NCBI GenBank assembly: GCA_905178155.1
Contig: CAJINV010000006.1
Location: forward strand, 316,398-380,397
From: Amoebophrya sp. A120
Lineage: Eukaryota > Sar > Dinophyceae > Syndiniales > Amoebophryaceae
DNA: 64,000 bases
Direction of reading: 5' to 3'
The position numbers were made by a program, and so were the translations under genes. Below, piece after piece: positions 11,323 to 23,300 of this stretch (position 1 is its first letter; every line of letters starts with the position of its first letter). The notes below the pieces were generated by a model. That model ran no database searches, was not told where the DNA came from, and saw nothing but the letters and a program-made list of their open reading frames with translations.

Positions 11323-14300
11323 TCACCCCTCCGTCCAGTCCTCCGAAACTACACAAGATGAACTCTGGCAGGATTCGGGCGTCAAAACATCTGAAAAGGC
11401 TTCCATTTATCAAATGCAAAAATGTCTGGGTCCGGAAGATTCTGAGATTTGTCCTGCATGTTTTGCATGACCCAGGATGTCTGTAATGCACGCCCTAGCA
11501 TCACAGATTTTTAGAGGGCTTCCTGATGCCTCTTCCGCATGACAAACGCCCTCCCCGCGTAGCACACACTAGACTCCCCTTGCTTGTCATGCAATACAGA
11601 TTTTTTTAGAGTCCAAAGTTAGCATCACAAGTTCCAATCTTCCAGACCCAGACATTTTTGCATTTCATACCATTTCCGCGTTCAATGCCTCCTCTTCCCG
11701 CATTTCCTCGTCAATCAATCGGTCCTCCTCGTCCGGGGCAAGAAAAGTTTCGGCTAAATTGCGACCGGACGTGCCCGGAGGGACAAAAATCACAGTGGTG
11801 GAAGAAGTGGTCGCAGTAGTGGTGATGGTGTTTTCACCGTTCTCTTGATTACTATTTTCGAATTGGTCGGTCTTGTCAACATTCTTGTTGTCGTTATTTT
11901 TCGGAGGCTCTTCTTGGTCCTGCTCCTGAACACGCTGCATGGTGTGCTTTTGGAAAATGTCAATCGATTTTCGGATATGAATCGCAAAAGCATCGCACCC
12001 TAGGTAGTACAAATCGCATGACAAATTTTTCAGCATGAAAATATGAAATTTGTAATGCGGACCTAGCTTGAGATAGAGATTTGTAATGCGTGAGTGCGAT
12101 GAAAATTTTGCAGTGCATATCGGATCCGTTTGGCCGATGGGCCGCGGGTTTCTTGTTCCTCTTCCTGCTGTAGTTTTTCCTGGTTAAAAATATTCTTTGT
12201 TAATACGCAGTGGCTCCTTTCGCGGTCGATTTCGTGGTCAACGCTTGTGCGATTCCGCAGCGAAGAAATAATAACGGGTCGTGATGCTGCTGTCGGAGCG
12301 GCAACAATTTCCGCTGCCGGTTGGACCACGTCCAGGGCGGCGGAAGAGGTACTAGTCAAGGATGTACTGCTAGTCGTGCTGGTCAGAGACAGGGTGCTAC
12401 TAACTTGTTGTGTTTGTGGTTGTAGTTCAGTATCGGAAGTAGAAACGACTTCCTGCTGGACAACTTCTGGTAAAGGGCTAAGAGTTGCATTGCTGGATGT
12501 TGCTCCGGTTGTAGTTGTATTCGTGGAGCAAGTAGATGTAGAACAAATCGAACTTTCGGATTCATTTTCTGCTGCAGAGATGGAAACAGTTGCAGTGGAA
12601 GACAAAGTGCTAGTTGTATTGGCCGCCGATAAAGACGATGATGCAGCCGCTGAACTACTTGGTGAAGGTAATGCAGCCGCTGTAGACGATGAAGGTAATG
12701 CTAATGCAGCCGCGGCTGGTACTGAAGATGACGTTGACATCAACGACGTCGATCTGGAAGAAGAACTGGCAGAAGTAGCGGTCGCCCGGTTCCGCTTGTT
12801 GGCGGGAAAATTGGAAGTTAAAATCAAGTTGTTACACGGGACAGAGATGGTCAAATTATCAGAGGTATGCATTGCAAAAGTATCGTAGTAGTATAAATTG
12901 CAATACAAATTTCCTTAGCATGAGAAATGGAATTTATCATGCGGATTTGCCATAGCAAAAAGATTTGTAATGCAAAACTTGCATTCATACGAGTACGATA
13001 CTTTTGCACAGGATAAGAGGTAGTACTCGATGTAGAAGTTGATGAGCTGATGTTGATATTACAACTGCTGGTGTTAGTTGTAGTAGTACCGGTCGTCGAA
13101 GTTGTACTACTAGAAGAAGATGAAACAGGTCCTTGCGGAACAGATCCAGATCCCGACGAGTTTGTTAAAAGCGAAGAGTTGATGTCATTATTTCTCAATT
13201 CTTGAATCGTCTGCACGGTGTCCGCATTACACATTTTTTTCCCCGTATGAAAGTGCACAAAATAACCCTCCTGCCCCCGTTCATTTGTCATTTGAGGTGC
13301 ACAGCTGTTTGTAGCTGCTGTTGGATTTTTGCCTTCTAATGCTACAACCACCCCAGGCGCCTTGCGTCACGAGCTCCTATAGCGCACCGAGCACAACCAC
13401 ACACATTAGTTGTACGAGAGCCAGTTTGTCGAGGCCGTGTGGTTCTTTATGCATTAAATAAAACCGGGGTAACAAGACGATAGTGCGCAGGATCAATCCC
13501 ATAGGCAGTCTGACACAACACCCAGTGACTGTATGCCGACATTGCCTCTTCCTGAGAGACGTTGCGCCTATGACGTTGCACAACCCGCCTCCCTCTAGTG
13601 TCTCGCTAGTCAGTTTGTCCCGTGCCACAATTGTAAGTGCAGTTAAACTTTATTTCGCATGAAGATCTAGTTCAGAAGTTGCAAAAATGCAACTGAAAAA
13701 GATCATGAAACGGGAGGAGTTTTTGTGCACTCTCATAGCGGCCGCGTGCCACTATTACAATGAAAAATGCCCCACCCCCAGCTTGGCAGCATTTGTATTG
13801 CAAACCTTTCCAACAGAAACATGCCCCGTCTTGCATATCTCAGCATCACAGATTTTCCATGCTGAATAGGTCAAATTTGTGTTGCGAAGTAGCCCAACAG
13901 CAGGCGGATCAGTTATGCACAAGGCACCGCGCGCACCCAGATTCTGCATCAGAAACGCTCGCAATCCTTTTATGCAAGACAAAAAGCTTTCATTTGGAAA
14001 CTTTGCATGACAAACTTCTGCAAATTCCGGGGGGGCATTTTTCACTGTAATAGCCACCTCGATTATTTTCCTTTCGCGGCGGAACGGGAGCGGCGTCGGT
14101 GGCCGTGCGTACGCAGATGCGTCACCCATACCCGTTCCTACCGGCAAGGTTATCCAAGAAAAAAACATTGTAGGTGTAACTTTCTTGGAGGATTAGCATG
14201 ACAAATATCTCTCGCATGAAAGCAAAAACCTGTCATGCGCAGATAGTACGGGAAAACGCCGTTGAATGGGCCCTACGATGCATGCCAAGCATGACAGACG

Positions 14301-17300
14301 CAATCCTCTTGCATGTTGCGCATCACAAATTTAAGTTTTTTTCTAGGATAAAGGTGGATGTAGTTGTACTAGAGGTGTTCTTATCAAATGCAAAAATGTC
14401 CGGATGTCTGGAAACTTGTGTTGCTGATACTTGCATTGCAAACTTGCTGCTTGTACGGCATAACAGCATGAGAAATTTCGCGAGGCTTATTCCAGATTCA
14501 TTCGTTTTTAGCATGACAAAGTACCATATCCAGCACGCCAAAAAAACTGGGCAATGGTATTCATGCATTACAGATCTTGTTATCCTTCAAGTCCTGCATC
14601 ACAAATCCAGACCCAGACATATTTGCACTACATATTTCTTCGCCTTTGTACCTCCTGTGTCTGCTGTGGTCGCGGTCGTCGTGTTCAGCACATTCGTTTC
14701 CTTGTTCGTGGTCGAGATATGCATTGCAAAAGTAAAAATATCGCTGTACCAGAACTAGTAGAAGACATCCCATTACAAATTGACTTTAGCACTACAACCT
14801 AGTTGTATTATGCGGATCGATAGCAGAAGCGCCGGCTCTGTAATTATGCACGTGCCACCAATTCCTATGAGTTGACAATACTTTTGCACAGGATATGAGA
14901 TACGAGGTCGTCCACGAAATCCCGGAGGCTGGAGAAATTTTTGTGATGTGTTTTTTCTAAGTATACAGGTGTAGGTTTTATCAATGAAAAAAGCGATACA
15001 TCATGCCGTTCTATGCATCAGTAATTTGAAAAACAATTTAGTAAATCTACCTTCGGTAACGCTTTCATCCGCGCTGCGTAATCTTCTTTCCCTTCCACCA
15101 GTCGCCTTCGATGCCGAAATCTTTCGTCCTTCTCCAATTCTTATCAAATGCAAAAGTGTCTGGGTCTGGAACAAAGCAACTTGCCATCCTGCACCTGAAT
15201 CATGTAAAAATTTGTGTTGCGTGATTACCAAAAGCTGCCCACTTTTGAGCCAATCGAGAGGCGGTTTCTCATGCACGATTAGGCATGATAGAACTCTCAC
15301 AGAATCTGTCATGCTATTTCTTACATACCAGACCTCATGGGTGATGGAAAACCTGCATGACAAGTCTTGCATTCTTCCAGACCCAGACATTTTTGCACTT
15401 GATAATTCTTTCAGCTTTTTCTTCTTCGCTTCTATTATCGACATTGCAAAAATAGTGTCGCACCACTACTACCCGTACGTAGGTTGAACTTGAAGTAAAA
15501 GTATGACAAATTTATCCTTCCGCCAGGATGCAAATTAATCGGAATTTGTAAGTGCGGATTGACCTTTACGCAGAGATTTGTGTTGCATGACTGCAAGTTG
15601 TACTAGTACGAGTTTAATAGCACGATGCTTTTGCAATGGATACCTTCGTCTTTTTCCCCCTCGATTTTCTTCACTCTTTTCTCCACCCTGGCGATGTTCT
15701 TTCGCACGTCGATATCCCGTCCAAAAACATCCACACCCCAGAGTTGTCATGCAATTCTGCATGCCAAAAAGGTTGCTCATGCGGAGCCCTATGAGAAGCA
15801 TTTTCTATGTGTGTTTTGGACTTTGTGATGCTAAAATCAGCATGCTATGCTAGATCTGTGATGCTTCTGAATGAACTAGCTCAATGGGATCACACTACGA
15901 GGACAAACCTGTCATGCCAAACAGCCACAGCTGGTTGATTTGTCTAGCAAATTTCCCATCTTGACTCTGGTGTGGGGACGTTTTTAATCAGGATAGTCGA
16001 ATGGCCGCAAGTGCAAAACCATCTTCGTTGCCTTTTTGTCCGGAAACAATGGGGGTTTCGCGCGTTTTGGGGGCGCGCTGAGCAGCAGATCCGCCTTGGA
16101 CTTTTCTTTGACTTTTTCCTTGTTCGGCTTCAACTGCGGCTCAGGGAGTGCGTTCATAGGAAGAGATAAAGAGGAGCTTGAAGAACCACTGCTGGTGCCA
16201 TTAGTTGTAGAAGTAGCACCTCCATCTCCCGATTGTAGTAGTGGTGAAGAATTCTGTTTCGGTTTCGGACCCTCATCATCGCTTTCCGATCGCTTTTTCA
16301 AGAAGGGCAGCATGAAGGGTTTCTTGGGTTGTGGTTTGGTTGGTTTCGCGTCATCTTTTTTCACCTCCTTGGGGGATTTTTTCGACTTTGGCCGCGAAGA
16401 AGATTTTGGCGGAGAACAAAGTGTCCGCTTTTCGTCTTTTTGTTTATCGTCGTGGTCCAGTGTCGTGGAGGTCGATAAAGGTAGCGGAGACGATGCTGAT
16501 CGTGTAGTAGTCACAGAATTTGTTGTGCCGCTACTCAAGGAAAGTAATTCGTTTTCCTGGTCGGTTGTATTGCGTGCAACTACTGGTACATTCGAAGACA
16601 GTGAAAATACACTGTTGCTGTCGTCCGTGGTCGTGGTCCCAGTACTAGGGGTCGATAACGTTGCTGGTTGTGGGGCCTCCTGTGTTTCTAAAACCGGTAC
16701 TTCTGCACCACTAGCGCCATCATCCTCTTCGGGAATACTGAAGAGGTCCGTCGCCAGCGGGAAGGACATGGACAATGCGTTGGAAAATAAATTACACGAG
16801 GCATCAAAAGGAAAAATCCCCCCTCCCCATATCAAAAGCAAGTGTCTGATGCTGGATTTGCGTACACAAATCAGCTTTGTACTGCAGAGAGGCATTGCGG
16901 GCAGATCTCCAGGCTCGATAGGGGCGTATGTGTCTAGTTGCTCAGCATGGCAAAGGGCTCCCCTTTAGGCTCAACAGCATGACAAATCGCCTCCGTAATG
17001 GGGCGAAAGCTCCTGGCCTTGTCTTCTTGCAAGATGAATATGATTTGTGACCTCAAATCAGCAACACAAATTTTCGGAAAGATACCTTTTCGATATGGGG
17101 AGGGGGGATTTTTCCTCTCAATACGAGGAACTCGAGCTGCTGGATGATGAACTGGACGATGAACCGCTGCTACTGGAACTGGACGAAGAGAAAAAAGAAC
17201 TGAAGGAACTGGAGGAAGCACTACTGTTCGAAGAAGAGCTACTGGAAGAAAAAGAGCTGCTCGAAGAAGAGCTGCTCGAAGAAAAAGAAGAAGAAGAGCT

Positions 17301-20300
17301 GCTCGAAGAGGAGGAAGCTGCTGCACCACCAGATGAAGAACTGCTACTCCCGCCAGTCATGGTCTCTTCAGAATTATTTTCCTCTTTGATGTTGTTCTCC
17401 CCATTGGAAAACAACGAGGACCCGCCAAACGACGCAGCAATTTGTATGGTGTTCTCAACTGTTACATTCTCAACTGTTACATGAATTTGTGATGCAAGAA
17501 TGGCAACAGTCAAACAGGCAAGCTTCCTGCTTTCGCATCACAGATTTGGCACAGATTTAGATGCTATTTAGCCTCTCGGATATTTGTCATGCGAAGCAGC
17601 TTGATCATCTGGCGGCTTAAGGTAGTCTTGCATGACAAATTCATGTAACAGTTGAGAATGTAACGTTTGAGAACTCCATAATTTGTTCCTGCATAGCCAC
17701 GTCGCGATCAAGTTGTTTCTGTTCCTTCTTATGCATTGCAAATATGTCTGGGTACTCTGGAGAAGTGCAAGGTTTGTCATGCTAGGCCAGCACGACTCTT
17801 AAGTCTGTCACGCACGTTAATACCCAAAAACCCTATTTCTCTGTGATGCAGAAACGCAGTTTGTCATGCAGAATAGACATCACTTAGAAGCTCAGAAACT
17901 TGTCATGCTGAGCCATCATCTGTGGCCTCCACATGCTAAGTCACTCAGCATTACAAGTTTCCAGACATCCAGGGATATTTGCATTTGATACTTCTCCAAC
18001 ATGGTTAAAAACTCTTCATTATGCTGTGCAAAAGTATCGTACTCGTATAAATGCAGGTCTTGCATTACAAATTTCTTTATCAAGGCAAATCAGCATTACA
18101 AATTTTATTTCTCATGCTAAGGAAATTTGTAATGCATTTATACGAGTACGATACTTTTGCAGTTCATATTCATGCTCGTCATCCTCCGCGGGTAGAATGC
18201 CAATAATCCCATTTCCAAACCCAACCACAATATCGTTGGCTGAAGTGACCGGCGACGCGATGTTCTCGTCATCTGACAAATTATTATTTTCCTCGTCCTT
18301 GTCATTGCTTATGCTTTTCGGAGGAGGAGGTGACGGAGGAGGTGACAGGGGTCTTTTCGGGTTTTTGTTTCTCACCGCCGTCGGCGTCTTGTCGTTTTTC
18401 ATTTTCTCCTCGTCTTCCCCTCCACTGTCCGCCCGACTTTGCTCTTCCTCGCTATCCGAACCGGAAGAGGAGGTCAAATGGTACCAAGTCGGACTAACAT
18501 CTTCATCGTCACTGAAGTTACAAGTGTCTCGACGGTTCATCATCTTTTCCGGGTCAATCAATTTCCCTTTGCAAATCTTGGCCGCCGGCAGCAGCGGAAA
18601 CTTCTTCTTGTCTAGCCGAATAGTCGTCCCCGTATTGGGCGCGGGGAGCGGAATCTGGATTTCGTAGTCGGTTTTGGACACGTCGTTCGGAATCTTCTCG
18701 TTGTTTTGCAGTTCTAAAAAAAATTTTGCACCAATGCTGTCGCCCATCTCCACCCGGTACACCGGGGCGGGGCCGTCAGAATCGTCTTCGTCGGGCGTTG
18801 GGTAGCAGCGACGAGTACTCAAGTATCAAAAGTAAAAACCCACCCACCCTAGATCAAAATTGAAATCTGTGATGCTGAATTGTGGCCACAAGTCAGCTTT
18901 GTCATGCTAGAAGGGAAGTAGAGATGCGGACTGTAGTGCTGGCTAACGCAGGAACGCCTTACGCCTTCAGCATGACAGGAAGCAACTGGAAATAACGGGA
19001 AACAGCACGACAAATTGCCTCCAAACACGGGAACACCTGCCTCGCTTGGCCTTCTAGCAATATATTTGTGTACTCAAATACAGCAACACAAATTTCGTTT
19101 ATCGATATGGGGAGGGGGGATTTTTCCTCGCAGTATCAACCGCTTTGGCTTCCTTGTCTCCGTATCCCCAATCACGTCCCGGTATCCCGAAGCAATTTGC
19201 CAAAAAGAACTTTTCTCAATTTCTTTACGGACCTTTTTTCGCTTTTGCTCATCCGCAAGCTCTTGCTGGTACTCCTCATCGGTCATGCGGCCGAAGAGCT
19301 GCTCCTGGTCCTGCTCCGGGGAGTTATTGTTGTTGTTGTTCGCGGTGCTGGTGCTGCTGTCATCTCCTTTTTTGTCCGCCACCTCCTGGTTATTTCCATT
19401 GTCACCTCCAGCTGCGCTAGATGAACCTGCCACACGTTCTTGCGCGTTCTCCGCACTTCTCTTGCCCTGCTGCGCCTGCGTCCTCTCCTGCGGCTCCACA
19501 GGAACAACTGGGCGGTCGGTATTTGTTCCGTTATTTTCACCATCTCCCGCAGTGGAAGTCGCTGCTGCAGCCGCTGCTGCTTCTCTCGCTTTCTTCTCCG
19601 CTATATCAAGTGTAAAAATGTCTGGGTCTGGAAGATCAAGATTCTGACACTTGTCATGCACGTTTTGCATGAGTCATGATGTCTGTGATGCATTCCCCAG
19701 CAATACAGATTTTTTGAGGGCTTCTTGATGCGTATTCCGCATGACAAATGCCATCTCAGCGTAGCAAAAATTGCATTTCCTTTGGTACTCATGCAATACA
19801 GATTTTTTTGGAATCCAAATGCAGCATCACAAGTTGCATTCTTCCCGACCCAGACATTTTTACAGTTGATACGCTATCAATTGTGCGAACCTCCCATTCG
19901 GATGGAATCCGAAGTCATCATCGTCATATCAAATGTATTCCACAGAAAAAGACCGACAGGTCATATTTGTAATGCAAAAATAAATACACAGGAAAATCTG
20001 TCATGGGCGAGGCCATAGCATCCTGTTTAGGGCATGCAATACAGATTTTTTTGTCTATTTATTTTTGCATTACAAATATGACCTGTCGGTCTTTTTCTGG
20101 GGGATAAAATGCAAATATGTCTGGGTCTGGAAACTTGTAATGCTGAGTTGTGAAGAATAGTGACTGCTCTGTAATGCACAACCAAGCATGCGAAATTTTT
20201 GCACGGCTAAGTGCTGCGTTTTGTGAATGACAATTTGTGTTTTTGCATGACAAGCAAAAGAGGTCTCTTCTTCAAAACGCATCGCAAACTCTTCAGTCAT

Positions 20301-23300
20301 GCCAGACAAGCATGACAAACCTTGCATCCTTCCAGACCCGGACATATTTGCAATGCATACAACTGAGCGCTTCCTCTTTTCGTCTTCCCCTGGTACCTTA
20401 CCCGCTGCCGCTAATCTCGCTAGATGCTCCGCCTTTAATTGTGCGAGTCTCCCAGGCGGGGTGGGTGGACTGAGGGAACGACGATATCAAAGGTAAAAGT
20501 GTCTGGGTCTGGAAGATTGCCAGGTTTGTCATGCACATTTTGCGTGACTCCTGATCGATCTGTGATATGCATGCCCTAGCATCACAGATTTTGTGAGGGC
20601 TTCCTAATGCCTATACCGCATGACAAATGCTCTTTCCGTGTAGCAAAATTTGGACTCTCTTTGCTGCTCATGCAATACAGATTTTTCTAGAATCCAAAAT
20701 CAGCATGACAAGTTGGATTCTTCCAGACATCCAGGGATTTTTACAGTTGATAGACGACCGTCGTCGTCGTCGGTGTTGGCGTTTTTATTTCGGGGCCGCA
20801 GGGTATCCCAGGAAAAAAGTGTTACAGTTACACATTGGTTGGGGTTTCTGCATCACAAAGTTGCTCGACATGGCAAAGAAAACCTCTGATGCGCAGACTA
20901 TAAGGCAAAACACGAATGAAATGCGGTTTGCAAGCATTTTCTGCATGACAGAGCTTGTCTGTCTTGCTAGTCTCCCACCAGAGTGCGTAACTATAAACAC
21001 TTTTTTCCCACGATACAGGGCTTGCTTCGGAGCTGCGGAGGACCGACCGCGAGTTGCAGACATCGTGGACGTTGTTGCGATCGGAGAAGATAACTGGGAG
21101 CTGCAGGTGCTTCCAACATTAACACCATCGCTGCTACTCCCTGCGGTACCGGTACTAGTTGTGGCAGAAGAAGCTGCTCTCGTACTAGTAGTACAGCTAC
21201 CCCCTTGCAGGCGCTCCTCGGGGTTAGTATTCAAGTTTAGGTTTGGCGGTGTATTGCTATTGTTTTTGTCAGTGTCACCCGCGGCGCGCTTACCTCCCGA
21301 AGAAATAACGGAGGGCGAGTATTGAGAGGAAAAATCCCCCCTCCCCATATCGAAAAGGTATGTTTCCGAAAATTTGCGTTGCTGATTTGAGGTCACAAAT
21401 CACGTCTGTCTTGCAAGAAGACAGGCGCAGAGGCTTCCACACCATTATGGAAGCGATTTGGCATGCTGTTGCGCCTAGGGGGCACCAGCAGGGGGGATTT
21501 TTCCTTTTGATAGCGAGGAATAACGTGATGAAAAACTCGGATTTTTTTCACCGCTGCTACCTGCTGAGGATGCGGTCGACGGCGTAGTTGTCTCCGGTTG
21601 TTGTAAACAAATGTTGTCCGTCGAACTCGAAGTAGTGTTGTCTACTTTTCTGTTGGTATCTTTACTACCACCTGACAGAAGGGAAGAAGATGCAACAGGG
21701 GCATCAGCATTGTTATTGCGGCCTTTACCTCCCCCAGGACCAGGAGTAGCAGAAGTACTGCCCGATAAGTGATCTGGGCTTGCGTTCTTCCTTTCACCAA
21801 GTTCTTGTTGTGGGACAGCAGTAGAACGGCCAGTATTACCACCGCCCGGAGATACCGCCGCGTCAGAAGAACGACCGCCAGTATTTTTACTTGCACTTCC
21901 CCCCAGTCCGCGCGGTCCACATTTTCCCAATCCTTTCTTGCAGACGTACGGTGGCGGCCGCTCGCCGGGCCGTCGCGGTCGCGGCCGGATGGGGGGCATG
22001 GGAGGAAACACGTTGGGGAGAGGCAAAACTTCATCTGTGATCGTACTATCTCTAGCTGCTGTGCCTGGAGTTGATGTTCCCGGTGGCTCTTGCGCGACTT
22101 GCGGCGCAGAAGGGAGAGTCACCGGCTGTACAGGAACTGGTCCAGCAGGAATTTGCTGCGATGCGGCCGGAGATGAGGGCGCAACTTCTACGGGGGTAGG
22201 AACTACTGGTCCAACGGGCTGCTGCGACGCGGCAGGAAAAAGCACCGGCGCCTGCCGGTTGTTTTTCCGTTTCGGGACCACGATGTTGTTGGTCATCAAG
22301 GTGGCAGAAGTTCTTGTTGTGCTGTTGGTACTAGTAGCAGTGGCGGTGTCCGTTGCGCCGTTCTTGTTTTGCCCCGTAGCTCTACTTTCGTCTCCAGAGC
22401 GGCTGGGTATCGTCGACGTCGTGTCCAGTACCGGGGCGACGACAACGTGATTATCGTTTTCGGTAGCCGATGACGTTTTGCTGTCAACCGGCACAACAAA
22501 CGATGCCGCAGTACTATCTTCCGGCGCAGGAGCAGCTGCGTTGAATCGGGAGTAAATATCAGAGCTGGTGGTCGTGGATTTCTTTTCTTCGCTCCCTGCA
22601 CCGGTGGAAGGACCATCTCCACCGCCAGGAGCAGCGCCGCTATCTTCCTGCTGCTTCTCCGAAGCCGAAGGAGGTTCACCAAGGTCGAATAAACCGGTCG
22701 AAGAAGTAACCGCATCTCCCGCCGTACTAGGAGAAGATGAGGCAATTGCAAGAACTGCAACACTCGGCAGTTCCTCTTGTAGCTGACGTTCATTTCCGTC
22801 TACAAGTTCGGGAGGAGCGGTCAAGGGTACAAGGCTCTCATCTCCTGCTGGCGGGTTGAGTAAGCTGTAGTTACAAGTTGTAGGTTTGTCCACCTTGTCG
22901 ACGTTTTTGGTGGTTTTCTTGTCGGTCTTCACTCCATCTTGGTTGGACGAAGTAGTAGTTGTTGGCAACTCATGTCGTGGTTCCACTGACAAGGAAGTTT
23001 CATCTTCCGCCTTAATACTCCGGGGTAACGAAGATTCAGTTTTGCTTTTCTTTTCCGCTAAATCGAAATCGTGATGTTCATCCGCCTGATCGTGTACCGG
23101 TGCTGCAGCATGGGTGGCAACGCACGCGTTATTCTCCTTAAAATCCACAACCCCACCGCGTCCGTCGGAAAGGATGTTCTCTGCTGGTGTTTTTTCCTGA
23201 AAAATCCGAACTGGTTCATCTTCGTCCCCCTCCAACGGTAACAAAGTCTCCTTTTTCTCCACCATTTTTTCCACGCGGGGCTGAAACTGGGTGGGCTGGC

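Noticed and set aside
12130-12888. 252-codon plus-strand fr ame opposite the Ser/Thr-rich gene
   Set aside because: Complement of Ser/Thr/Ala-rich codons; the minus frame joins in frame across IEs on both sides while this one does not.
16036-16968. 310-codon plus-strand open frame
   Set aside because: It runs through the end of a family C element and mirrors the minus-strand Ser/Lys-rich exon 15996-16801, which joins its neighbours in frame.
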